A stretch of DNA of 64,000 nucleotides from Paenirhodobacter ferrireducens (GTDB lineage: Bacteria > Pseudomonadota > Alphaproteobacteria > Rhodobacterales > Rhodobacteraceae): NCBI RefSeq assembly GCF_004022265.1, contig NZ_SAVB01000015.1:62001-126000 (forward strand). The letters are read 5' to 3'. Positions 38,477 to 47,047 of the stretch are shown here, in pieces. The translations under genes and the position numbers were made by a program. How positions within the stretch are numbered: the stretch's first letter is position 1; each line of letters opens with the position of its first letter. The notes below the pieces were generated by a model, which worked only from the letters and a program-made list of their open reading frames with translations, was not told the DNA's origin and did no database searches.

Positions 38477-38895
38477 TGGCATACTGGCTGTTCAAGTCCG
38501 AGCCGAACAAGTTCTCCTGGGAGATGCTGGTGGCGAAGGGCGCAGCCGGCGAGGAATGGGACGGGGTGCGCAACTACCTTGCCCGCAACAACATGCGGGA
38601 GATGAAGGTCGGCGATCGCGGCTTCTTCTACCATTCCAACATCGGCAAGGAGATCGTCGGCATCGCCGAGGTCTGCGCCGAGGCGCATCACGACAGCACC
38701 ACCGAGGACCCGCGGTGGGACTGCGTCGACATCCGCGCGGTGAAGCCACTTGCCCGGCCGGTGACGCTGGCCGAGGTGAAGGCCGACCCGCGGCTGACCG
38801 AGATGTCGCTCGTCACCTCGATGCGGCTCTCGGTGCAGCCGGTGACCGAGGAGGAATGGCGGATCGTCTGCGCGCTCGGCGGCATCGAGCCCTGA
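38476..38895 (+). CDS. EVE domain-containing protein
   Basis: A 139-residue single-domain protein of the EVE (PUA-like) family: MAYWLFKSEPNKFSWEML at the start, then WDGVRNYLARNNMREMKVGDRGFFYHSN, and PVTEEEWRIVCALGG at the end. EVE domains bind modified bases in DNA or RNA. Stand-alone copies like this are widespread in proteobacteria next to yciI and gpsA; the ligand is not known. The start overlaps the yciI stop by one base (TGATG). Confidence 0.9.
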   Translation: MAYWLFKSEPNKFSWEMLVAKGAAGEEWDGVRNYLARNNMREMKVGDRGFFYHSNIGKEIVGIAEVCAEAHHDSTTEDPRWDCVDIRAVKPLARPVTLAEVKADPRLTEMSLVTSMRLSVQPVTEEEWRIVCALGGIEP

Positions 38896-38908
38896 GTGCG
38901 GCCGCGAA

Positions 38909-38940
38909 GTGAAGGCCGGGGCTGCCGGCCCTTCCTTCAC
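38909..38940 (+). terminator. Hairpin after the EVE gene
   Basis: GAAGGCCGG with CCGGCCCTTC (one bulge) around GGCTG, extended by GTG/CAC ends. It lies 13 bases past the EVE stop, without a T run. It may mark the end of the tsaD-gpsA-yciI-EVE transcript. Confidence 0.4.
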
Positions 38941-39153
38941 CCCGCATGTGCCCGCGAAAGCCCCGGGCCGGAGGTCTGCTCCTGCCGGCCCGGTCCGGAC
39001 CACCGGCCCTGTCAGCCGGTCCTGCCCGGGTTAGGTCGACGGGCGATTCGCCTCAACGATGTAACAGTTTCAATTTGATTCAATCCTGCTGGACCGGCCC
39101 CCGGGAACACCCCACCCGTTGCCGTTTCGCCGCCGCCTGCTAGCTTGCCCGTC

Positions 39154-39837
39154 ATGCGTCAGATCGTCCTCGTCTCTCATGGTTCTCCCTCCGACCCGGC
39201 CCCGCTTGATGCCGGGCTGAAGGCGATTGCCGCGCAGGTGCAGGCGCTGTGCCCAGCGCATCAGATCCGCGGCGCGACGCTGGCGCTGCCGGGCGCGCTC
39301 GAGGCGGCGCTGAGCGGATTTGACGCGCCCGAGATCTATCCGTTCTTCATGGCCGAGGGCTGGTTCACCCGGCGCGAGCTGCCGCGCCGGCTGACGCGCG
39401 CCGGGGTGACGTCGCGGATCCTGCCGCCCTTCGGCACCGAGCCGGAGCTGCCGGGCCTGATTGCGAAAACTGTCACCGAAGCGTCAAAAAGCGCAGGCAT
39501 CGAGCCTGAAAGTGCCGATCTGATCCTGGTGGCGCATGGCTCGCAGGTGGCGCGGCGCTCGAAGGATACGGCGCAGGCGATGGCGCGGCGGTTGCGTCCC
39601 CTCACCCGCTTCTGGCGCATCCGGACCGCCTTCATCGAGGAGGCCCCCTTTCTGGCCGATGTCGCGGCCGAAAGCCTTTCCGGCCTGTGCCTGCCCTTCT
39701 TCGCCCAGCGTGCCGGCCATGTCGCCGAGGACATTCCCGAGGCTCTGGCCGCCGCGGGCTTCACCGGCCCGCTTCTGCCCGCGATCGGCGAACACCCCGA
39801 GGCAGCGGCGCTGATCGCCCGTTCCCTGACACGATGA
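39154..39837 (+). CDS. CbiX/SirB-type chelatase family protein
   Basis: A 227-residue protein made of two related halves. The first begins RQIVLVSHGSPSDPAP and has EIYPFFMAEGWFTRRELPRRL. The second begins LILVAHGSQVARRSKDTAQAM and has CLPFFAQRAGHVAEDIPEAL. This is the duplicated layout of class II chelatases, which insert cobalt, nickel or iron into tetrapyrroles. The second half keeps both metal-site His residues; in the first half the G-G-H position is GWF, so only one His remains. The ATG at 39154 is preferred over a TTG three codons upstream. No cobalamin riboswitch was seen upstream; the metal and pathway are unknown. Confidence 0.8.
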   Translation: MRQIVLVSHGSPSDPAPLDAGLKAIAAQVQALCPAHQIRGATLALPGALEAALSGFDAPEIYPFFMAEGWFTRRELPRRLTRAGVTSRILPPFGTEPELPGLIAKTVTEASKSAGIEPESADLILVAHGSQVARRSKDTAQAMARRLRPLTRFWRIRTAFIEEAPFLADVAAESLSGLCLPFFAQRAGHVAEDIPEALAAAGFTGPLLPAIGEHPEAAALIARSLTR

Positions 39838-39853
39838 GACTTGCCTGACAGGC

Positions 39854-39871
39854 TTTGTCACGCAACTGTCA
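39854..39871 (+). promoter_or_regulatory. Pho box upstream of pstS
   Basis: TTTGTCA, four bases, ACTGTCA: two TGTCA half-sites 11 bases apart, as bound by a PhoB dimer. It lies about 90 bases before pstS. PhoB encoded at the end of the same cluster should activate here under phosphate limitation. Confidence 0.85.
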
Positions 39872-39960
39872 CATATGTTTTGCATAAGCGTCACGGGCAG
39901 ACCCTAGGAGAAGCCCGAGGCCGCGACCGGCCCCGCAAGTGAACTCATCAGGAGTGTTCC

Positions 39961-41013
39961 ATGAAGTCCGTGAAACTCACCGTCTCGGCCGTGGCCATCG
40001 TGGCTGCCTCGGCCTCGGGTGCCCTCGCCCGTGACCAGATCCAGTCGGCCGGTTCCTCGACCGTGCTGCCCTACGCGACCATCGTTGCCGAAGCCTTCGG
40101 CGAGAACTTCAGCTTCCCGACCCCGGTCGTGGAATCGGGTGGTTCGGGCGCCGGCCGCAAGAAGCTGTGCGAAGGCGTTGGCGAAAACACCATCGACATC
40201 GCCAACTCGTCGAGCCGCATCAAGCAGTCGGACATCGACACCTGCAAGGCGAACGGCGTCAACGAGATCATGGAAGTCCGCTTCGGCTATGACGGCATCG
40301 TCTTCGCCAGCGACATCAACGGCGCCGAATTCGCCTTCACCCCGGCCGACATCTACGGCGCGATCGGTGCGAACGTGGCGAAGGACGGCAAGGTCGTCGC
40401 CAACACCGCCAAGACCTGGGCCGACGTCAAGGCCGACTTCCCGGCGCAGGACATCCTGATGTTCATCCCGGGCACCAAGCACGGCACCCGCGAAGTCTTC
40501 GACACCAAGGTGATCGAGGCCGGCTGCAAGGCCACCGGCGCCTATGACCTGTTCCTCGCCGCCGCCGAAGGCGACGACAAGGCGAAGGAAAAGGCCGCTG
40601 TCGCCCAGTGCAACACGCTGCGCACCGACGGCGTGTCGGTCGACATCGACGGCGACTACACCGAAACCCTGTCGCGCATCGACGCGAACAAGAACGCCAT
40701 CGGCGTCTTCGGCCTGTCGTTCTACCAGAACAACACCGACAAGCTGCGCGTCGCCACGATGGACGGCGTGATGCCGTCGGTCGAGACCATCGCCAAGGGC
40801 GACTACCCGGTCTCGCGTCCGCTCTACTTCTACGTGAAGAAGGCGCATATCGGCGTGGTCCCGGGCCTGCAGGAATACATCGACTTCTTCGTCTCGGACG
40901 ACATGGCCGGCCCGAACGGCCCGCTGGCGGCCTATGGTCTGGTTCCCGATCCGGAACTGGCCAAGACCCAGGAGATGGTGAAGAACGACGTCGCGATGGG
41001 TCCGCTGAACTGA
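39961..41013 (+). CDS. pstS: Phosphate-binding periplasmic protein PstS
   Basis: PstS captures phosphate in the periplasm for the PstCAB importer. It has 350 residues with a clear signal peptide of about 23 residues (ending SGALA) and mature start RDQIQSAGSSTVLPYATIVAE. Ligand-binding blocks include AGSSTV, SGGSGAGRKKLCEG, IANSSSRIKQSD and the FIPGTKHGTREVF region. The ribosome site is CAGGAGTG. A Pho box precedes it and a hairpin follows it, fitting higher expression of pstS than of the downstream membrane genes. Confidence 0.96.
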   Translation: MKSVKLTVSAVAIVAASASGALARDQIQSAGSSTVLPYATIVAEAFGENFSFPTPVVESGGSGAGRKKLCEGVGENTIDIANSSSRIKQSDIDTCKANGVNEIMEVRFGYDGIVFASDINGAEFAFTPADIYGAIGANVAKDGKVVANTAKTWADVKADFPAQDILMFIPGTKHGTREVFDTKVIEAGCKATGAYDLFLAAAEGDDKAKEKAAVAQCNTLRTDGVSVDIDGDYTETLSRIDANKNAIGVFGLSFYQNNTDKLRVATMDGVMPSVETIAKGDYPVSRPLYFYVKKAHIGVVPGLQEYIDFFVSDDMAGPNGPLAAYGLVPDPELAKTQEMVKNDVAMGPLN

Positions 41014-41030
41014 TCCTCCGCAAGACCTTC

Positions 41031-41055
41031 GGTGGCGCCTTCGGGCGCCACCTTT
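41031..41055 (+). terminator. Attenuating hairpin between pstS and pstC
   Basis: A 9-bp perfect stem (GGTGGCGCC with GGCGCCACC) and a TTCG tetraloop, followed by TTTCCCTT. It lies 18 bases past the pstS stop and probably stabilises or partially terminates the pstS message. Confidence 0.8.
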
Positions 41056-41077
41056 CCCTTCTCAGCTGGAATTTCCC

Positions 41078-42538
41078 ATGAGCATCGGCCTTCTTACCCT
41101 GATCGTGATCGCCCTTGCTGCCGCCGGCTTCCTCATCGGTCGGCAGCTTGCACTGTCGAAGGCCGGGGGTGACATCCGGCGCCTGCATTCCCTTCCCGGC
41201 TATTACGGCCAGACCGTCTTTCTTTTCACTGCCGTTCCCGCCCTTCTGCTGATGCTGCTGTGGCTTCTGGTGCAGCCGCTGCTGATCGAGACCCGCGTGA
41301 CCTCGATGATCTCGGCCACCGACATTCCCGACGGCAGCTCGGCCAGCCTGGTGATGACCGACGTGCGTCGCATCGCCGAGGGCATCGACCTGATCCTCGC
41401 CCGGGGCAAACTGGGCGAAACCGACATCGCCGCGATGCGCGCCGATCTGGCCGACGTGCGCAGCCGTCTAGCCGAGGTCGGCGTCGCTGTCGGCACCAAT
41501 GTGAAGCCCGGCGTGTTCGAGGCCGCCAAGGCCTATCGCGATCTGTCGCACAGCGGCCATCTGGCGCTGACCGTCGCGGTGCTGGCGCTGGCGCTCGCGG
41601 GCTTTGGCTATGCGCTCTCGCGCATCCGCCCCGAGTTCCGCGCCCGCAACGTCTCCGAAGGCTTCGTGCGGGTGCTGCTGATCGCCGCCTCGCTCGTCGC
41701 GATCCTGACCACCGTCGGCATCGTGCTGTCGCTGGTGTTCGAGACGATCCACTTCTTCCGGCTCTATCCGGCCAGCAAGTTCTTCCTGAGCACCACCTGG
41801 AACCCGAAATTCGGTGGTGGCTCCGATCTCGGCATCTGGCCGCTGATCTGGGGGACGCTCTACATCTCGGTGATCGCGCTGGTCGTCGCGGTGCCGGTGG
41901 GTATCTTCGCCGCGATCTTCCTGGCCGAATATGCCAGCAAGAAGGTGCGCGCGATGACCAAGCCGCTGCTCGAAGTGCTCGCCGGCATCCCGACCATCGT
42001 CTACGGCCTCTTCGCCCTGATCACCGTGGGCCCGGTGCTGCGCGACTGGTTCGCCCAGCCGCTCGGCCTCGGCACCTCGTCGAGCTCGGTGATGACCGCG
42101 GGCCTCGTCATGGGCATCATGCTGATCCCCTTCGTCTCGTCGCTGTCGGACGACATCATCAACGCCGTGCCGCAGTCGCTGCGCGACGGCTCCTACGGCC
42201 TTGGCGCGACGCAGTCGGAGACCGTGCGACAGGTGATCCTGCCCGCCGCGCTTCCCGGCATCGTCGGCGCGATCCTTCTGGCCGCCTCGCGCGCGATCGG
42301 CGAGACGATGATCGTGGTGCTTGGCGCGGGCGCCGCGGCGAAGATGTCGCTCAACCCGTTCGAGGCAATGACCACCGTTACCGTGAAGATCGTCAGCCAG
42401 CTGACCGGCGACACCGAATTCGCCAGCCCCGAAACCCTCGTCTCCTTCGCGCTCGGCCTGACGCTTTTCGTCTTCACGCTCGGGCTCAACATCCTGGCGC
42501 TCGTCATCGTGCGCAAATACCGGGAGCAATACGAATGA
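41078..42538 (+). CDS. pstC: Phosphate ABC transporter permease PstC
   Basis: One of two membrane subunits of the phosphate importer. It has 486 residues, longer than E. coli PstC, with an N-terminal extension of about 200 residues that includes two helices (GLLTLIVIALAAAGFLIG; FLFTAVPALLLMLLWLLV) and a soluble loop. The transport domain has the EAA-type loop SYGLGATQSETVRQVILPAALPG near 370-392. The long N-terminal form is usual in alphaproteobacteria. It overlaps pstA by four bases. Confidence 0.94.
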   Translation: MSIGLLTLIVIALAAAGFLIGRQLALSKAGGDIRRLHSLPGYYGQTVFLFTAVPALLLMLLWLLVQPLLIETRVTSMISATDIPDGSSASLVMTDVRRIAEGIDLILARGKLGETDIAAMRADLADVRSRLAEVGVAVGTNVKPGVFEAAKAYRDLSHSGHLALTVAVLALALAGFGYALSRIRPEFRARNVSEGFVRVLLIAASLVAILTTVGIVLSLVFETIHFFRLYPASKFFLSTTWNPKFGGGSDLGIWPLIWGTLYISVIALVVAVPVGIFAAIFLAEYASKKVRAMTKPLLEVLAGIPTIVYGLFALITVGPVLRDWFAQPLGLGTSSSSVMTAGLVMGIMLIPFVSSLSDDIINAVPQSLRDGSYGLGATQSETVRQVILPAALPGIVGAILLAASRAIGETMIVVLGAGAAAKMSLNPFEAMTTVTVKIVSQLTGDTEFASPETLVSFALGLTLFVFTLGLNILALVIVRKYREQYE

Positions 42539-43881
42539 CCGCCGAGGCCACGAACATGCCCGCGAAGGCCCGCCCCTCGCTTTACGCCATCGATCCCCGC
42601 ACCAAGCGCCGCAATGCCGCCGAGAAGCGCTTCCGCCTGTATGGCGTCGCCGCGGTCGGTTTCGGCCTGCTCGCGCTCGTCGTGCTGCTCAGCTCGGTGC
42701 TCGGCTCGGGCCTTGGCGCCTTCCGCCAGAGCGTGCTGACGATGCAGGTGCCGCTTGATGCCGCCGTGCTCGACAAGGAGGGCACCCGCGACCCCGCCGC
42801 GATCGCCAAGGTGACGACCATCGCCTATGGCAAGCTGCTGCAGGACGCGCTGACCGCCGAGCTGACCGAAAAGGCGCTGCTTCCCGCCGGGATGAAACCG
42901 AAGGACGTCGGCGGCATGATCTCGAAGGAAGCGCCGGCGCAGCTGCGCAATCTGGTGCTGGCCAATCCTGATCTGATCGGCACCACCGTCAGCTTCGACG
43001 CGCTGGCGAACGGCCGCATCGACGGCTTCTTCAAGGGCCGCGTGACGATGGAGAGCGCCAAGCTCGACAGCAACGTCTCGCCGGTGCAGCTCGAGCTTGC
43101 CCAGGCAATGCGCGACGCCGGTCTGTTGGCGCTGAAGTTCAACCCGGGCTTCATCTTCAGCCCCGACGCCTCGGAACTGCGCCCGGAGGCCGCGGGCCTT
43201 GGTGTCGCGATCCTCGGCTCGGCCTACATGATGCTGATCGTGCTGGTGCTGTCGCTGCCCATTGGCGTCGCCGCCTCGATCTATCTCGAGGAATTCGCGC
43301 CGAAGAACCGCTTCACCGACCTGATCGAGGTGAACATCGCCAACCTCGCCGCTGTGCCCTCGATCGTCTTCGGCATCCTCGGCCTCGCCGCCTTCATCAA
43401 CTTCGGCGGCCTGCCGCAGTCCTCCTCGGTGGTCGGCGGTCTGGTGCTGACGCTGATGACGCTGCCGCGGATCATCATCCCGGCCCGCGCCGCGCTGAAA
43501 TCGGTGCCGCCCTCGATCAAGGACGCCGCCCTTGGCGTCGGCGCCTCGAAGACGCAGACGATCTTCCACCACGTGCTGCCGCTTGCCATGCCGGGCATCC
43601 TGACCGGCGCGATCATCGGCCTTGCCCAGGCACTCGGCGAGACCGCACCGCTTCTGCTGATCGGCATGGTGGCCTTCGTGCGCGACTATCCCGCCGCCCC
43701 GCCCGAGGGCTTTTTCGACCCTGCCTCGGCCATTCCGGTGCAGATCTACAGCTGGACGCAGCGGGCCGATCCCGCCTTTACCGAGCGTGCCTCGGGGGCG
43801 ATCATCGTGCTGCTCGTCTTCCTTCTCGTGATGAACTCGCTCGCGGTCGTTCTGCGCCGCAAGTTCGAGCGGCGCTGGTGA
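42535..43881 (+). CDS. pstA: Phosphate ABC transporter permease PstA
   Basis: The second membrane subunit of the phosphate importer. It has 448 residues, with an N-terminal extension carrying a DUF3333-like region (RNAAEKRFRLYGVAAVGFGLLALVVLLS) and a C-terminal permease domain with the EAA loop DAALGVGASKTQTIFHHVLPLAMPG near 322-346. The start at 42535 overlaps the pstC stop. The frame is open far upstream through pstC, but that part is an out-of-frame shadow. pstB begins twelve bases later. Confidence 0.94.
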   Translation: MTAEATNMPAKARPSLYAIDPRTKRRNAAEKRFRLYGVAAVGFGLLALVVLLSSVLGSGLGAFRQSVLTMQVPLDAAVLDKEGTRDPAAIAKVTTIAYGKLLQDALTAELTEKALLPAGMKPKDVGGMISKEAPAQLRNLVLANPDLIGTTVSFDALANGRIDGFFKGRVTMESAKLDSNVSPVQLELAQAMRDAGLLALKFNPGFIFSPDASELRPEAAGLGVAILGSAYMMLIVLVLSLPIGVAASIYLEEFAPKNRFTDLIEVNIANLAAVPSIVFGILGLAAFINFGGLPQSSSVVGGLVLTLMTLPRIIIPARAALKSVPPSIKDAALGVGASKTQTIFHHVLPLAMPGILTGAIIGLAQALGETAPLLLIGMVAFVRDYPAAPPEGFFDPASAIPVQIYSWTQRADPAFTERASGAIIVLLVFLLVMNSLAVVLRRKFERRW

Positions 43882-43893
43882 GGAGTGACCACC

Positions 43894-44691
43894 ATGAACG
43901 ACATGCGACTGACGGAGAGAGCCGTGGAGACCAAGGACATCAAGATCGCCGCACATGACGTGCAGGTCTATTATGGCGCCTCGCACGCGATCAAGGATGT
44001 GCACATCGACATCCTCGACAAGACGGTCACCGCCTTCATCGGGCCGTCGGGCTGCGGCAAGTCGACCTTCCTGCGCTGCCTGAACCGGATGAACGACACC
44101 ATCGACATCTGCCGGGTCGAGGGCGAGATCCTGCTCGACGGCGAGGACATCTATGACAAGAAGGTCGACCCGGTGCAGCTGCGTGCCCGGGTGGGGATGG
44201 TGTTCCAGAAACCGAACCCCTTCCCGAAATCCATCTATGACAACGTCGCCTACGGCCCGAAGATCCACGGCCTCGTCAAGAACAAGGCCGAGCTCGACGC
44301 GGTCGTCGAAAGCTCGCTGCGCAAGGCGGCGCTGTGGAACGAGGTCAAGGACCGTCTCGACGCGCCGGGCACCGGCCTGTCGGGTGGTCAGCAACAGCGC
44401 CTGTGCATCGCCCGCGCCGTCGCAACCTCGCCCGAAGTGCTGCTGATGGACGAGCCCTGCTCGGCCCTCGACCCGATCGCCACCGCGCAGGTCGAGGAGC
44501 TGATCGACGAGCTGCGCGAGAATTTTTCGGTGGTGATCGTCACCCACTCGATGCAGCAGGCCGCGCGCGTCAGCCAGCGCACCGCCTTCTTCCACCTCGG
44601 CAATCTCGTCGAATACGGCGAGACCGGGCAGATCTTCACCAACCCGAAGGATCCCCGCACCGAGAGCTACATCACCGGCCGGATCGGCTGA
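43894..44691 (+). CDS. pstB: Phosphate ABC transporter ATP-binding protein PstB
   Basis: PstB powers phosphate import and takes part in phosphate signalling with PhoU. It has 265 residues. Walker A is GPSGCGKST near residue 46, the Q loop lies in [17 protein letters not shown], the ABC signature is [16 protein letters not shown], and Walker B is [13 protein letters not shown]. The ATG at 43894 lies eight bases after a GAGGAG site; a GTG nine bases upstream would overlap that site and is less likely. Confidence 0.95.
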   Translation: MNDMRLTERAVETKDIKIAAHDVQVYYGASHAIKDVHIDILDKTVTAFIGPSGCGKSTFLRCLNRMNDTIDICRVEGEILLDGEDIYDKKVDPVQLRARVGMVFQKPNPFPKSIYDNVAYGPKIHGLVKNKAELDAVVESSLRKAALWNEVKDRLDAPGTGLSGGQQQRLCIARAVATSPEVLLMDEPCSALDPIATAQVEELIDELRENFSVVIVTHSMQQAARVSQRTAFFHLGNLVEYGETGQIFTNPKDPRTESYITGRIG

Positions 44692-44702
44692 CGGAGAGAC
44701 AC

Positions 44703-45410
44703 ATGAGCCAGCATATCGTTTCCTCTTTCGACCGCGACCTCGAGGCCGTTCAGGCGATGGTCGTGAAGATGGGCGGCCTTGTCGAAGCACAGCTTCTCGA
44801 CGCCGCTCAGGCCCTCGAAACCCGCGACGAGGAACTTGCCGAGACTGTCCGCGGCCGCGACAAGGCGGTGGACAAGCTCGAAGAGCAGATCAACGAAGAG
44901 GCCGCGCGTCTGATCGCGCTGCGCTCGCCGGCCGCCTCGGACCTGCGTGTCGCGCTCTCGGTGATCAAGATCTCGGGCAGCCTTGAACGCGTCGGCGATT
45001 ATTCCAAGAACATCGCCAAGCGCACTCAGGTGCTGTCGCAGATGCCGACGATCAGCGGCTCGGCCGGCGCGATCCGGCGCATGGCGCAGGCGGTCGAAGG
45101 CATGCTGAAGGATGCCATCGACAGCTATATCCAGCGCGATGAAAAGCTGGCCGCCGATGTCCGCTCGCGCGATATCGAAGTCGACCAGATGTACAATGCG
45201 CTGTTTCGCGAATTCCTGACCTACATGCTGGAAGATCCGCGCAACATCACCGCCTGCATGCACCTGCATTTCATCGCCAAGAACATCGAGCGGATGGGGG
45301 ATCTTGCCACCGGCATCGCCGAGCAGGTGATCTATCTCGTCACCGGCGAGATGCCCGATGAGGACCGGCCGAAGTCGGACAGCGTGACGCTGGACAAGGT
45401 GGAGGACTGA
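44703..45410 (+). CDS. phoU: Phosphate signalling protein PhoU
   Basis: PhoU relays the state of the Pst transporter to the PhoR-PhoB system and limits phosphate uptake. It has 235 residues in two three-helix repeats, each with the metal-binding E-x3-D-x6 pattern: LERVGDYSKNIAKR near 95-108 and IERMGDLATGIAEQV near 197-211. The ribosome site is GGAGAG. It lies between pstB and phoB, as is typical. Confidence 0.95.
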   Translation: MSQHIVSSFDRDLEAVQAMVVKMGGLVEAQLLDAAQALETRDEELAETVRGRDKAVDKLEEQINEEAARLIALRSPAASDLRVALSVIKISGSLERVGDYSKNIAKRTQVLSQMPTISGSAGAIRRMAQAVEGMLKDAIDSYIQRDEKLAADVRSRDIEVDQMYNALFREFLTYMLEDPRNITACMHLHFIAKNIERMGDLATGIAEQVIYLVTGEMPDEDRPKSDSVTLDKVED

Positions 45411-45413
45411 CGC

Positions 45414-46106
45414 ATGAGCCCCGCCCAACAGCCCTGTGTGCTGGTGGTCGAGGATGAATCGGCCCAGCGTGAGGTTCTGCAATACAACCTCGAGGCCGAG
45501 GGATTCCGCGTCGCCATGGCAGTGAATGGCGACGAGGCGCTGCTGATGGTTCGGGAGGAAAAGCCCGACCTGATCGTGCTCGACTGGATGCTGCCCAATG
45601 TCTCGGGAATCGAGATCTGCCGGCGCGTGAAAGCCAGCCCCGAGACCCGTTCGATCCCGATCATCATGCTTTCGGCCCGCTCGGAAGAGGCCGACCGCGT
45701 GCGCGGCCTCGAGACCGGCGCCGATGATTACGTGGTGAAACCCTATTCGGTCGTTGAGCTGATGGCGCGGCTGCGCACTCAGCTGCGCCGCACCCGCCCG
45801 GCGACGATGGGCGAGCGGCTGCAGTTCGAGGACATCATCCTCGACGCCGCCGAGCACCGCGTCTTCCGCGACGGCGCGCCGCTGAAACTCGGCCCGACCG
45901 AATTCCGGCTGCTCTCGACCCTGATGGAAAAGCCCGGCCGGGTCTGGACCCGTGATCAGCTGCTCGACCGGGTCTGGGGGCGCGACATCTACGTCGACAC
46001 CCGCACCATCGACGTCCATGTCGGACGGCTGCGCAAGGCGCTGATGGCGAATGGCGGGGCGGATCCGGTGCGCACCGTGCGCGGCACCGGCTATTCGCTC
46101 GGCTGA
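45414..46106 (+). CDS. phoB: Phosphate regulon response regulator PhoB
   Basis: PhoB binds Pho boxes to switch on phosphate-starvation genes. It has 230 residues: a receiver domain (VLVVEDESAQREVLQYN; LIVLDWMLPNVSG with the phospho-Asp; IMLSARSEEADRVRGLETGADDYVVKPY) and a C-terminal winged-helix domain (LKLGPTEFRLLSTLM; RDIYVDTRTIDVHVGRLRKAL; VRGTGYSL). It follows phoU by three bases. The kinase gene phoR is not in this cluster or elsewhere in the window. Its 3' end overlaps the convergent PfkB gene by 16 bases. Confidence 0.95.
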   Translation: MSPAQQPCVLVVEDESAQREVLQYNLEAEGFRVAMAVNGDEALLMVREEKPDLIVLDWMLPNVSGIEICRRVKASPETRSIPIIMLSARSEEADRVRGLETGADDYVVKPYSVVELMARLRTQLRRTRPATMGERLQFEDIILDAAEHRVFRDGAPLKLGPTEFRLLSTLMEKPGRVWTRDQLLDRVWGRDIYVDTRTIDVHVGRLRKALMANGGADPVRTVRGTGYSLG

Positions 46107-46978
46107 GCGGCCAGAAAGCGCGTGACCTCATCGCGGGCGGGGATGGCATCGGCCGTTCCCGCCCGTGTCACCTTCAGCGCCGCAGCGCCCGAGGCGAGCC
46201 GCATCGCGGCCTCGGGGCCGAGCCCCTCAGCCAACCCCGCGACCAGATAGCCCGCAAAAGTGTCCCCCGCCGCGGTGGTGTCGACCGGCGTCACGGCAAA
46301 GGCCGGCGCGCGGTGCACCACCGCCCCCGCCCGGTCATGCCACTCGGCCCCGCGCGCGCCGCGGGTCACCACCACATGCGGCACCTCCAGCGCCTCGAAG
46401 GTCAGCGACAGCGCCGAGCAAAGCTGTGCCGCCTCGACCTCGTTCATGATCAGAAGCGACAGGTAAGGCAGCACCGCCTCGACCGCCTCCGCCTCGAAGG
46501 GCGCGGCGGAATAGACAACGAACAGACCCTGTTCCTGCCCGATCCGTGCCGCCTCGACCTGAGCCGAAGTCTCGTTTTGCAAGATCAGCATGTCGCCCGC
46601 GCGGGCTTCGGTGAGCGCCGCGCGCACCATCGCGGCGTCGATCTGCCGGTTTGCGCCGGGATGCAGCAAGATCGCGTTCTCGCCCGCCGCATCGACCGCG
46701 ATGATCGCATGGCCCGAGGCGCCTTCGACCTCGGACACCGCCGCGCAATCGACGCCCGCCTCGGTCATCCGCGCCACCATCCACAGCCCGTCGGCCCCGA
46801 CCGCGCCGATATGGCGCACCGTGGCCCCGGCGCGGGCCAGCGCCACCGACTGGTTCGCGCCCTTGCCGCCAAGACCGACGGAATAGGACAGCGCCGCCAG
46901 CGTCTCTCCCAGCGCCGGCAGATGCGGCAGCCGGTAGAGATGATCGGCATTGATCGAGCCCAAGGTGTAGACGGTCAC
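46091..46978 (-). CDS. PfkB-family carbohydrate kinase (ribokinase-like)
   Basis: A 295-residue sugar kinase starting at GTG. It shows TLGSINADHLYRL and GGKGANQSVALARAGA (PfkB signature 1) near residue 37, and DTTAAGDTFAGYLVAGLAEG (signature 2, with the catalytic Asp) near 235. The double-Gly GGKGANQSVALAR form is ribokinase-like, so ribose is the best guess, but nucleoside or other sugars are possible. No sugar transporter or other sugar gene is nearby to decide. It lies between phoB (convergent, 16-base overlap) and maeB. Confidence 0.85.
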   Translation of the reverse strand: MTVYTLGSINADHLYRLPHLPALGETLAALSYSVGLGGKGANQSVALARAGATVRHIGAVGADGLWMVARMTEAGVDCAAVSEVEGASGHAIIAVDAAGENAILLHPGANRQIDAAMVRAALTEARAGDMLILQNETSAQVEAARIGQEQGLFVVYSAAPFEAEAVEAVLPYLSLLIMNEVEAAQLCSALSLTFEALEVPHVVVTRGARGAEWHDRAGAVVHRAPAFAVTPVDTTAAGDTFAGYLVAGLAEGLGPEAAMRLASGAAALKVTRAGTADAIPARDEVTRFLAAQPSE

Positions 46979-47018
46979 GCGGCGGCCTTTCTTCTTGGTC
47001 GAAATACCTCGCGGGGGT

Positions 47019-47039
47019 CCGGGGGCGCGACGCCCCCGG
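47019..47039. repeat. GC-rich hairpin in a recurring intergenic element
   Basis: A 9-bp perfect stem (CCGGGGGCG with CGCCCCCGG) with loop CGA, between maeB and the PfkB gene. It is preceded by GAAATACCTCGCGGGGGT. A related arrangement (AAATATCCTGGGGGGT and GCCCCCGGGGTC) lies after mutS near 52077-52164. Confidence 0.5.
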
Positions 47040-47047
47040 GGTCGGGG

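Noticed and set aside
38941-39153. Cobalamin riboswitch before the CbiX-like gene
   Set aside because: None of the usual conserved B12-box sequence or long paired region is visible.
41260-42534. Open frame extending pstA back through pstC
   Set aside because: Arg/Ala-rich out-of-frame reading of pstC; pstA has a clear start overlapping the pstC stop.
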